The translations under genes were made by a program, and so were the position numbers. The notes beneath the pieces are model-generated. The model was not told the origin of the DNA, did no database searches, and saw nothing but the letters and a program-made list of their open reading frames with translations. A DNA stretch of 64,000 nucleotides from Morella rubra (Eukaryota > Streptophyta > Magnoliopsida > Fagales > Myricaceae). Below are positions 37,183 through 47,081 of this stretch, piece after piece. Each line of letters opens with the position of its first letter. The first letter of the stretch is position 1. Location of the stretch: positions 26,924,855 to 26,988,854 of the forward strand of contig CM025850.1 of NCBI GenBank assembly GCA_003952965.2, read 5' to 3'.

Positions 37183-37931
37183 CAATGGCGAATCTAGAAT
37201 TGAAGTCTTAGGGGGGCAGAGTCATAAACGGGAATATTCACTTTGTTTAGGAAATATTTTGAAAAAAAAAATTACAACATAAACATCCAAAATCTCAAAA
37301 ATTCAATACTACTCTTACACATTTTCACACAAACTCCAATACCTTTTAAAAAAAATATACCATTAAATCAATATGCACATTCATCAACCAACAATTATAT
37401 AAAAAAATTAAAGTTGTCATACGCTAAGTCGCAGAAGAGACTTGGTGGGTTAAATGATTTCTTCATGTTAACTTTTTCAAAGGTGAGGCAAAATCAATAG
37501 GTTTTTTTCTTTAAAAAAAAGTGAAATTGAAAGAAATAAATAACAAAATAGAAACAAAAACTAGTATTTAGGTCATAAAATAAATTTCATATCTTGGTGA
37601 AATTTTAATTCCATTAGCATTTTGTTGTTATTTTAAAAGATACTTTAATTCATTTGTTATTTGTTGTCATTTTAAAGGGTATAATTTTTAAAGCATCAAT
37701 TTGTCTCATTCATTTTGAGGGATAAATGGGTAAAAAAGGGATAGTATTTTTGACATTGCAAAAGAGATTTTTTCAAATATTTGGAAGGGGAAAATGATAT
37801 TTGAAGGTGTAAAATTGGGATAGGATAATATTTTTTTTTACCTTAAAAATGTTTAAAAGAAAAAAAATTTTAAATTTGTTTTTTTTTTTTTGGCCGGGGA
37901 AGGGGGGGGCTGCCCCATAAATTTGCCCTTG
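37183..37931. mobile_element. Non-autonomous hAT (Tip100-like) insertion inside the MULE
   Basis: Left end CAATGGCGAATCTAGAATT with AGTCTTAGGGGGGCAGAGTC just inside, and right-end GGGGGGGGCTGCCCC followed by AATTTGCCCTTG, resemble Tip100-type ends. The interior is A/T-rich without a transposase. The right tip is degraded and no target duplication was confirmed. Confidence 0.5.
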
Positions 37932-39364
37932 TTTCTACGGTATATGGTAAACAAAAAGAACCAAAATCAAACAAAGCTAATTAGGAAAGCAAAGCAAACC
38001 TCAACACAAACTTCAATCCTACATGCCTCTCTGCATAGTAGACTTGTACAATCCCTTCAAACAAGTTAAATCAGGACACCCAAAACATAATTTAACAGTA
38101 ACAATACTATGTCACGGTCGATGCCTATAGAATTGGTGAATTCCCATATTGGTTTCATCAAATGCATTATGCTTATTTAGAATCCATTCAGATGAATCTC
38201 TAAATTTTATTTTGAATACATTATGCTTTGGATCAGCCAACTAGTCAGAGATCTGATATACTAACTGAAGATACTGCTATCAAGTTTAACCCAAAGGTGA
38301 TACCATGAATGACTGCCAAGGTAAAACTAGATCTTAGTCTATTTTTAATTCAAAAGTTAAAAAATTTTGCACAACTAATTCTAGAAAAGTAGCTCAAGCA
38401 AACAAAAGAGAAAATTTCTTTGCTTTCTCAAACTTAGTGCCAAACTTTGGATTTAAAATAGTAAAGCTTCATGTCAAACTAAGACCAATGCTTTGCAAAC
38501 TAGACAAACCAAATTTTTTTGACATGAAAATGGGTAGAGGAAAAGCTGGAAAAGGGTGCAGCAGTTAAAATCTACATGCATTCTGCAACGTGCATTATAT
38601 AGAAAGCGCACTATGAAAGCATCCGAACAAAGCCTCAACAAATTAATACCTCTAGCTTAATGGAATTTGAACAGAACTTTGGTATTTTAAATCTCTGAAT
38701 GTAAGACCATCATCTTCAACAGATTTATAAATGAAAACGAACTCATCAAGCATGTAGAAAATTAAATGAAAAAATGTTATCCATAATCCAAAAATTAAAA
38801 TTTATGTTCTCACCGATCCATGGGTGTACATTAGATAGCCAAAAAAATGACGACTTGGATTTCCTTCCATCATTGATGTTCTCAGACGTGCCCGGAGGTT
38901 GCATTCAGAAACTGGAGGCTTCAAAAGTTCATTCAACTTTCCCGCACATGGCCGAAAAGCTCCTCCTCCATGCTAGTGGAATGATGAGTATGATACCAAA
39001 AACATAGATTGCCAATGAGGTGAGGTTGTCGGTGAAAGAGCTGAAGATTGGGTAAGGTTTTTCACGAGCTCAAGACTGGAAATTTTTTAGGTTTGACAGA
39101 GGTTAGATTTGGTGGGAGCAAGGGTTTTCTGATGGGCTTCGACGAGAGAGCGTGGAGTTAAATTCAGGTGGGGATTTATTGCATAGTTTCAATGGGAATG
39201 GATGCAAAATGAATTGGAGAGGATGACAGATCTTGGATGCCTTCAACGCAGAGTGATTTAACACAGGTTTTTTATGCCAATTACTGTCTACATGGAGCAT
39301 ATGTGGATGAGTGCAGCTAATGGGTTTCCAGCGTGGTGTTGAGGTGAATGGGGTCATACACGTG
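37932..39364. other. MULE 3' region, no gene
   Basis: No recognisable coding sequence; short frames at 38774-39007 and 39103-39357 match nothing known to me. Part of the same MULE, ending at its right inverted repeat. Confidence 0.5.
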
Positions 39365-39544
39365 TTGTTCGTTTATTGGCAAAAAAATCCACGTCAGCTT
39401 TGACTATTAAGTGGGTCGACGGAATTTAACAAATGGACCTTTTTGTTACATTATGATTATCCTATGGACTAGCCAGTATAAACTCATACCCTAGAGACCA
39501 TTTTGTTAAAATGTGATACACAGGGACCTACTGTGCAATTAAGC
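39365..39544. repeat. Right inverted repeat of the 31.5-39.5 kb MULE
   Basis: Inverted partner of 31481-31660, ending CACAGGGACCTACTGTGCAA then TTAAGC on the plus strand. Confidence 0.9.
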
Positions 39545-39882
39545 TTTTTTATTAACCAAAACACACAGTTTTGGACTAGACCAAAACTATGAGTTGCGTC
39601 TTTAACCCCTCTCCCCCCCCCCCCTCAACTCTCATTCTCTCTTCTCTAATATCTCACCTCTCTCGACTCTTTGTGCCATTGCCTCCTCTACTCACCTCTT
39701 CATCTCCGACAAGCCTCTCTCTCACTGAGTTACTCAACTCTCGCCTCTCTCTCTTTGACCTTTGTCTCTCAGTTTGCACTCTCTCTTCTCTCTCAACTCT
39801 CTCTGATCTCCACGGCCCACAACAACACAGCTCTCTCGATCTTTCACGCTCGCCGTCGACCCGTCGCCAAAGGCCAACGCCG

Positions 39883-39939
<57 letters not shown>

Positions 39940-40906
39940 TGATCTCTCTCTTTCTCTCTATCTCTCACAAATTTCATTATTATTTGTTGTTGTTCATTAC
40001 ATTACTTGTTAATTCGCAAATTTTTCTTGATTAGTGCAAGTGGTGTGTACTATGTGTCGTGTGGTGACAGTGGGTTTACTGCTCTGTGTGTGTGTGTGGT
40101 TAGTGGTGAATCTGGTGACAGTTTGTGAATCACATACTTGAGGTAAATTGTAATTAGTTACTTGATTTACTTCTGATAGTTCATTACTTAATTATTTCAG
40201 TTTGAGATGTTTACTATTTAGTTAATTTAAGTATAGGTTGTGAAACTGAGTTGGAAATGGAGGATGGACTGATATTTGGTGGATTTGGATTTTGGAGGAG
40301 TGTTGGAAAATGGAAATGGAGGATGGGCTTATATTTGGATTTTGGAAATTTGGAGTGTTGTGAATCTGTTTATTGTGTTTGGATTTGAATTTTAACATTT
40401 TAGAGTGTTGTGAATGTGAATTTGTTTATTGAATTTGGATTTGTGTATTAGTGTTTAATGTTTGATTATATAGCCAACATTTTCTTTCATTCAATTCAAC
40501 TATCGAAGTTGGATAATTCAACTATCCAAGTATTATTTGTAGATTTGATTTCTATGATTATCTATAAATTTTTTATTTTAAATTTTGTATCATTTTTCTT
40601 TCATTAATGTATCTGATTTATTAATTTATTGATCAGCCATTATTACATAATTGTAATATAACTATTGAATAACTGGCCAAACTGCAAAGCCAATGAATTT
40701 GCGTCATGGGCTATAATTCAGGTGTAATCACTAAAAAAATATTCAAAATTTTGGGCCCAAATCTGGCCAAGTAGCCCAGATAATCCATACTGAAATTTCG
40801 GCTCCGTTACCGGGATTCTGGTAGCAGGATTGCCAGAATTCAAGCAGTTGTCGGATCAGAAGCGGTTGCCAAAATAGGAATCCGGTACTACCGTTACCCA
40901 ACCCTA
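39545..40906. other. Right part of the split hAT-type element
   Basis: Pyrimidine-rich at 39600-39980, then AT-rich with repeated GGATTTGGATTTTGGA/GTGTTGTGAATCTG phrases (40260-40440). Long frames on both strands at 39589-40012 come only from the CT repeat. Confidence 0.5.
39887..39937. repeat. (TC)n microsatellite, about 25 units
   Basis: An uninterrupted TC dinucleotide run, with further imperfect CT-rich sequence on both sides. Confidence 0.97.
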
Positions 40907-41685
40907 ATCCCGATTGGTATCCACTAGACAAGGATTGGTATTGGTCAAACAAAATACAAAACTAACCTCATCAGTTCGGTTATAGGATGAACTTCTCCCA
41001 TAACCGAAGGGGATCCCTACTAGAGAAAAAGCTCTCCTTTCTCTCTTCCAACTCTCTTTTTCTTCAAATTTTTTATCTTTCATTAAATTTTCTTCCTCTT
41101 CAACACATGTTTGGATGTTCATGAAATTTTTTTCCAAAATATTTCATAGCTATTTCATCTCAAATTCAAACATCTTTTTACAAGATCCAATAACTTCTTT
41201 CCAAATTCTAATAAAAGCTACACTATCCTTCATTAGAAAAATTTCAATACAATTTTTTTGTTTTGCTCATCCAAACATTGGCATCAAACTTCTTCAAGAA
41301 AAGATCTCAAATTTCTATTTTTTTTTTCCTTTTTTCTTTTCTTCCTCTCCCCTCCTCTTTGTTATTCTTCTTCTTATTTTTCTCTGTTTTCGTCTTCTTC
41401 TTCCAATTCTTTAATTTGTTTTCCTCCTTTCTTCTCCATCATCTATTTATCTTTCTTTCTTTTCTCTCTTCTTTTTCTTCCTCCTTATCTCTCTTCTTAT
41501 TCTATTTTTCTTTAGTCTTTCTGTCTCTCATCTTTAGTCTTTCTCAAACAATAGCGATTTGCCATAACCACTAGTGCCTAGAGAAAGAGAGAGATGGGAG
41601 TAAAAGAGGAAGAGAAGGATGGAAATACAGAGGCCCATGCAAGGGAAAAACGAAAGGGCCAGTGGAATTCGCGTAGATTATTTAA
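40907..41685. other. Pyrimidine-rich intergenic DNA
   Basis: Contains a strongly T/C-biased tract at 41320-41545. The overlapping long open frames there are composition artefacts. No gene seen. Confidence 0.6.
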
Positions 41686-42910
41686 GGATTAATTACAATT
41701 TTCTTCCACGAACTAACATCCAATTCTCAAAAATCCTCATGAACTATGACTCGTTACAACTCACCATCCTAATCTATGTATACTATGGCAATTCCATTCA
41801 GGACCCAAATTTTCCATTATCTCTGACATTTTCCATCCCACTTGAGCAACATGTGACCCTCATCTTGTGCGCATATACCATACTACCCTCAACAAAAAAA
41901 AATTGAGTTTTCTTACAAAATTATGGCAACAAGACTAGAGCTTGCCTCGCATTCTTAACAGAGACAAAAGGGTTCCTTCACTTGGGATTTTTTTTTTTTT
42001 GGCTTTCAGTGACTGCAAAGAAAGGGAAGACTTACATTCTCTGTGAATGCTCAGAAGTTTCATAGCCCTCAAATTCCCGCTTGTTATTTGAATACTACAA
42101 CCTATATATCTGTTCTTGCAGTCGGTTTTGGGGCTTGTTAGGCAATAGGCATCCCTATGTCTGCAAGAGTAGTGTGCATGTTTAGTAGAGTTTAAGCCCA
42201 AGAATCATATTTTCTTGTAACTCCAAAACATCTATGGACTGTTGGTGTGAGTTTTTGGATTTTACGGAGTTAGAGAAACCAAGAAAGTATTGTCTGAGAT
42301 GTACCAGAACCATTTATGATTAAATGGTGGTCGTTTGGAAGCTTTTGGAGAGGGTTTTGAGCTGGTAGGACATTTGGGGTTCAATTTTCTTCTTCTGTTG
42401 TTTCTTAGTTTTAGACCTCGTTTCGTGATGGGTTTGAGTTTCTTTGGCTCCATTTTGGTTCTCACAATGTTCTTCAAGCTTTTGGCTTCTCAACAACACA
42501 ACATGAATAGGTTCTTTGTCTCTAAGTTTTTTTAAAAAACCTCTTCTCAAATCTACAATTTGTCTACTCTTGTTTGCTCTTGACAAGGGATTTTCTATGA
42601 GAAAAAGGATGTTGCTTTAGAAGCTTTTGATTCGAACCTGACTAGTTCGATTTCTACCATTCAAACACACATTTAGAGAACCAGCGTTTTCTTTTCTTCC
42701 CACTCAATAGGGTCATAATGGTATATTCACATAGAATGGGGGTCACATGTTGCTCACATGGGACGGAAAACTTGTGAGATAATGGGAAATCTAGGTCCTG
42801 AACAAAATCGATACAATACATATAGATTAGGATGATGAGTTGTAACAAGTCATAGTTTATAAAGTTTTTGAGAATATAGTGTTAGTTCGATGGGGGAATT
42901 GAAATTAACC
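41686..42910. mobile_element. Non-autonomous MULE, 1.2 kb, with target duplication
   Basis: Inverted arms of about 210 bp (41686-41895 and 42700-42910) share TACAACTCA(C/T)CATCCTAATC, CAGGACC and GAGCAACATGTGACCC. Flanks carry ATTATTTAA at 41677-41685 and 42912-42920, a perfect 9-bp match offset by one base on the right. The interior (41900-42690) has no transposase and no recognised gene. A minus-strand frame at 42201-41935 (CRHRDAYCLTSPKTDCKNR) could be captured host DNA. Confidence 0.82.
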
Positions 42911-43189
42911 TATTATTTAAAAAAGAATTGAATGAAACAAAGTCGTTTTTTTATTTATCTATTAAAAAAAGGATATAAAGGATTTAGCTATGAAACAACT
43001 AACACTTAGGCATTTATCTATCCTTAACAGACTACTTTTTTTGTTTTGGGGGCAAATTACAATAACCCCATGAACTATCATCCATTTCTTGCTTACCTAC
43101 ATCCCCCAATCAATTTGGGGTGACAATTTGAACGTAACCATCCCACTACACGTTACCCTCAACCTACGTTAAAAAACCATTTTGCAGCC

Positions 43190-43760
43190 ATAAAATGCAA
43201 AGAAAAGAAAACGCAAACTATCTGAAGACGCGGCAAGTTTTTTAAGTTGTGTTTATAGTTATCCCTAGAAGTTATATGCAATATTTTCTCCTTGAAGCGT
43301 CACATGCGCCATCTCTTGAAGAATGCGATTTGTCCTCTCCACTACTCCGTTTTGTCGATATGTAGTCGGAACTACCCTTTTTTCAAGACAAAAATGCTCA
43401 AAACAGAAAATTTTGAATTCTTTTTTATGATTACTTCTTATTCTTACAAATTTTGAATTCGTTCACCAAGAGCTTAAACAAGATAAAGTGTCAGATTTCT
43501 CCCTTGGCAATTCAATCCATGTATATCTGAATCTACAACTACCAATATGTACATTTTATAATTTATTTTTAGGACACCATGCAACCTCACCATATATATG
43601 TATATCTGGAAAAAAAAATCATCTACAACTACCAATATGCACTTTTTATAATTTAATTTAGGATACCATGTCAGCTGATTATATATTGACGCTTAGAGTT
43701 CCACTTCGTCAATTCGTTACAAAATCTGGACAAAAATATGACCGAGTGAACGATTTTGCA
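43190..43760 (-). mobile_element. Copia fossil fragment (integrase region)
   Basis: Minus-strand remnant of a Ty1/Copia polyprotein, integrase region only, heavily broken. It is paralogous to 62210-62650 in copy 2, where the same fossil continues to 60310. An imperfect internal duplication (about 43516-43590 and 43600-43672) is present only here. It predates the segmental duplication and so is old. Confidence 0.65.
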
Positions 43761-43914
43761 AGAATAGTTCAAACCCAGACAATGAATTATGAATTCTAGA
43801 AGGCTAGACAGTTTTATAGACCTGGCTGAGTTTTTCAAAATTTTTCTTTGAAGAAAAGAAAAGAGAAACCACAGAGAGAGAAAAAATAATATCACGACTT
43901 TCTCACCGGCTTCA

Positions 43915-44122
43915 AGAGTTTTCTCAAATTTCAGAAGTCACGATTTTCTCACCCGGTTCACGTCTCAAATGGGCTCCAGTCTCCACAATAAGCTTTACTC
44001 TTTTTTTGTTTTTCTCTAACCACATATTAGGGTTTTACTTGGGTTTCTTTTAATTTCCCTTACCGACCCTTTCCTGCCGTCCCCATTTTTCTTGGCGACT
44101 TAGCGGCTCAACGTCTTCCCTG
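43915..44122. repeat. Segmental duplication block D, copy 1 (TRM112 upstream)
   Basis: Matches 63806-64000: GTTCACGTCTCA, ATGGGCTCCAGTCTCCACA, TTTTACTTGG, CTTACCGACCCT and GGCGACTT(A/C)GCGGCTCAAC are shared. Here the block ends at a good donor (TG|GTAAGT at 44123), suggesting a 5' UTR exon; the copy-2 version reads GCGATAAG instead. Confidence 0.75.
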
Positions 44123-45667
44123 GTAAGTTTCTCTCACGACACTCTCTGCTCCTCCTTTTCTCTCCCTCGTCCTCCTTTTCTCAGCCTCTTTGGCCTGCTT
44201 GGCGTCTCAACCAGCCTCCACATCAAGTTTCTCTCACCCAACTCCTCCCTTACTTTTGTTTTCAGACCTGAGCGACTGATTCAATAACTCTAGGTTCTAG
44301 CGAATGGAAATTCTAGGACTCAAGAAGCATGATGAATTGTTTTGTAAATGTCAGTACCTGAAATTGGAATTGCATGCTTTTGTTGTTTGGGGACGTTCTT
44401 TGTGTGATATTTGTCGTGAAGAGGGCGGTCATAGCAGTTAAATAATCTTCTGTTGAGATTTCGTCAGATGCATCGGTGTTTTAGAGCAATTCCTCATACT
44501 TTGTAGCAGTATGCCAGTATAGACTAATTCTTAAATGAGCTAATTCCAAACTGTTGCAGAGCTTTGATGTACTCTTTGACCTTGCAATACGATTCTTTGG
44601 AAATGCAAGCAGACGATTTTCGCGTTTAGATGTATAAGGAATTTCTAAACAGTCGTTGTGCTGCTAAATGCAAAGGTCAATTTTGTATGTTCTTAATTGT
44701 TTTGACCCGGTTTCATGGCTGAACAGGATGGGAATGTGTCTTAAGGAATTTAAAGGTTGCTCACAACAACTTCATAATTTTTATCATCTGTTATTATTAT
44801 TTTTTTTTGGTTGGATCTGAAATATGGCTTTCTTAGGATTGCATGTCGCGTATGGAATTCGAGTTATATTTCTGATCGATTCTAACTTCTAAGGTAGGAG
44901 AATTTGTGATTAACTTTTGGTTCAACATTTAGTTTGTAGTAGGTGTTACTTCCCCTATGATTGTGTGCGTAGCTAAAGTTTGAAATAAATTATGTACTGT
45001 ATCCATCAAATAACGTCTTTTAATTTATATATTTTTATATCATTGGTTTTATTTACTTTCCTTTTGTTGTTTTGATTCCATGGTCGGCCTTTAACTTTCA
45101 ATTCAAGGTATGGATTTTGGTCTGATCGTTCTGCAGTCCTTTAATTACCAATATATTTGCTTTTATCAGTTGGTAGCTGAATGCAAGTCAAATCCAGCAA
45201 AACGTGGAACTGTCCTAGTTGAAGGTTTTGGATTGGGAAGTTTTGGGAAAAAGCATCTGGTAATGAATATATTTTGATTGGTTTCTTTCAATTTATTTGG
45301 ATGGATTTGAATTCTTACTATTAGATTGATATGACATGACTTTAAACATGCCTTCTTAATTGCCTTATGTCTAGTGCCTTACAGTAAATTTAGATATATT
45401 TTCTCTAGATTTTCATGCTATGACAATGATGAGTAATCTTGCTCATTTGATCTCACTCTCCTCTTTTGATGACCTTAATTATCAGTTAGTTAATTATAAT
45501 TACTAGGCTATTTGACGTTGTTTAAGATTCAGCCCAGGGTTGGACTGGTCTACGAAGAGCATCGATTTACCTATTTTACCTTCTGCACATAAGAAGAAGC
45601 CTCCTCCGAAAGGCAAGAAGAGCTCTCATAGTCCATAGTGACGGAGAGAGAAGAGAGCAGTGGAAAG
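44123..45667. other. TRM112 upstream region with exon-like segments
   Basis: Probably promoter, 5' UTR and intron of TRM112. Two segments look coding-like: 45170-45259, exactly 30 open codons (LVAECKSNPAKRGTVLVEGF...) between a TTATCAG acceptor and a GTAATG donor, and about 45540-45637 (GLDWSTKSIDLPILPSAHKK, ending in TAG just before TRM112). Their phases do not fit a simple join, and I recognise no family. Confidence 0.4.
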
Positions 45668-46036
45668 ATGAGGTTGCTAACTCACAACATGCTCTCGTCC
45701 AACATCAAGGGCGTCGCCAACGGATTCCCCCTCCGCATCGAGGTGGAGAAGGTTGTGGAGAAGAAAGTGGACTTAAACGCCGACTTCCTCCGAAACATGT
45801 TCCCCAAGATCGAGTGGAAGGCCTTCGTCAATGCTGCAAGGACCATGGGCTATGCAGAGCTCCCCGAGGAGGCCGACTCGTCCATGCTCGACTCGGACGA
45901 CTTCTTGAACAACTTCCATCACGCCCTTCTAGAACTCCATCTCGAGGAGGGTGCACTTGTTTGTCCTGAGACCGGTCGCCGCTTCCCTGTCAATAAGGGT
46001 ATTCCCAATATGCTCCTCCACGAAGATGAGGTTTGA
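45668..46036 (+). CDS. TRM112: TRM112 homologue, methyltransferase activator subunit
   Basis: Small zinc-ribbon-type protein that binds and stabilises several SAM-dependent methyltransferases (for tRNA, 18S rRNA and release-factor methylation in eukaryotes); the Arabidopsis homologue is SMO2. Single uninterrupted frame of 122 residues, matching the usual plant length of about 124. It starts MRLLTHNMLSSNIKG, the conserved N-terminus, so ATG 45668 is the start even though the frame is open for 30 bases upstream to a GTG at 45638. The middle holds FLRNMFPKIEWKAFVNAARTMGY; the C-terminal half has EEGALVCPETGRRFPVNKGIPNMLL. Plant proteins of this family keep only part of the metal-binding cysteines, as here. 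Codon use is GC-rich against an AT-rich background, as for an active gene. Its upstream flank is duplicated at the right edge of the window. Confidence 0.96.
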   Translation: MRLLTHNMLSSNIKGVANGFPLRIEVEKVVEKKVDLNADFLRNMFPKIEWKAFVNAARTMGYAELPEEADSSMLDSDDFLNNFHHALLELHLEEGALVCPETGRRFPVNKGIPNMLLHEDEV

Positions 46037-47081
46037 GATCTGCGATATCGTTCTTCCGACCTTTATGCTTTGTCCTCGGGGGAGAAGTGGATGCAAATTA
46101 GGGTTTTTGGGCTAATGGGATTAAGTTAGCTATGAAATGTGAAAATTTTGAAGTTTTTGGAATATGCAAGTTAATATGAGAGAAAGGAGGGTTTTGTTTC
46201 TCCAGCTTTTATTAATTATCTATTATCAATTGAAGCATTACCTTTTGGTACCAAACAATACTTCAATACAACGATGCTAAGCAGCTTCCTTTGTAATTTA
46301 CAGGAATGAACCATCGGAATATCTTTTGAAAGAACATTTTGAACAAATCTGCCAACAGGTTTGTAGATGTCACCAAAAATGGAGGTTGCAATTAATTGTC
46401 AGCAAAACTAGTTACCGAATATGGGTAAAAATTAGCCCTTAGCATTACAAGCAACTTTTTCCCTGGAATCACTTCGGGAGAATTTTATACAATAAATACC
46501 TAAACCTCTCGTCGGTACTGTAGGCAAAACTAATCTTTCGTTGCTGTTAAAAGTAAACATCAGATCAGCGTTGAAGTCAGTTCTATTCCGTTCCAAATAT
46601 TGCCACTATTGGAATGTTACCTCTCCTGAAAATCCTGATGAACAATCAAAATTGGTATCTCTGATCAACAAAGGTCATTATTCTCTCTATTTTTGGACAG
46701 ATGGAGACTACCATGACTTTTGCCTTTGCCATGAGAAACCATTAACAGTAAGAATACTCCTAACAAAAGTTTCTTTTACGTACCTGGGAAATCCTCCTAG
46801 CAAAATTACTAAGCTTGTTTTGCCCAACAAGTTCTCCGCCCAGAGAAAAGGCTCAACGCATAAGATTACTCAAAACGAAAGAAATGAACTGGGGGCAAAA
46901 CGGGAAATAACGAAGATCAACGCTAAAACTCGCCCCACTTTAGCCCACTCTACCGTGGCTTCTTCCCACTAACGTGGTGCCGTATTTAGATGAAGCTGTG
47001 TCCTGCAACCTAACACTCCCAGCTTCTTTGAGAACAAATCATTTTGCTGCTGCTGATTCCTCTGCTTTCCTTCTTCCGGAA
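46037..47081. other. TRM112 3' flank and intergenic DNA
   Basis: No supported gene. A 143-codon frame at 46541-46972 has no ATG at its start and matches no family I know. The spacing suggests TRM112 3' UTR followed by the PPR gene promoter. Confidence 0.5.

Larger units (their letters stand above)
31481..39544 (+). mobile_element. MULE transposon, about 8.1 kb, autonomous type but dead
   Basis: Terminal inverted repeats (about 180 bp, tip GCTTAATTGCACAGTAGG) flank a broken transposase gene on the plus strand (32815-36008) and a nested element (37183-37931). Flanks are T-rich (TTTTTTTTA left, TTTTTTATT right), so the 9-bp target duplication is only approximate. Confidence 0.88.
31304..40906. 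mobile_element. hAT-type element split by a MULE
   Basis: Left end TAGGGGTGGGCA (31304) and right end, read inverted, TAGGGTTGGGTAAC (ending 40906) form a short inverted repeat. Flanks ATCCCAGT (31296-31303) and ATCCCGAT (40907-40914) match at 6 of 8 bases, as expected for an old 8-bp hAT target duplication. Without the MULE at 31481-39544 it is about 1.5 kb, with no recognisable transposase: a non-autonomous element. Confidence 0.6.

Noticed and set aside
39589-40012. Long open frames on both strands rich in Ser/Leu or Arg/Glu
   Set aside because: Produced by the (TC)n repeat and surrounding pyrimidine bias.
41115-41574. Overlapping Phe/Leu/Ser-rich open frames resembling membrane proteins
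   Set aside because: A T/C-only tract translates to hydrophobic residues in every frame; no start context or homologue.
45638-45667. Upstream GTG as TRM112 start
   Set aside because: The family N-terminus MRLLTHNML begins at ATG 45668; the upstream ten codons are an open leader only.
46541-46972. 143-codon open frame between TRM112 and the PPR gene
   Set aside because: Starts at a non-ATG codon, has no recognisable domain and lies where 3' UTR and promoter are expected.
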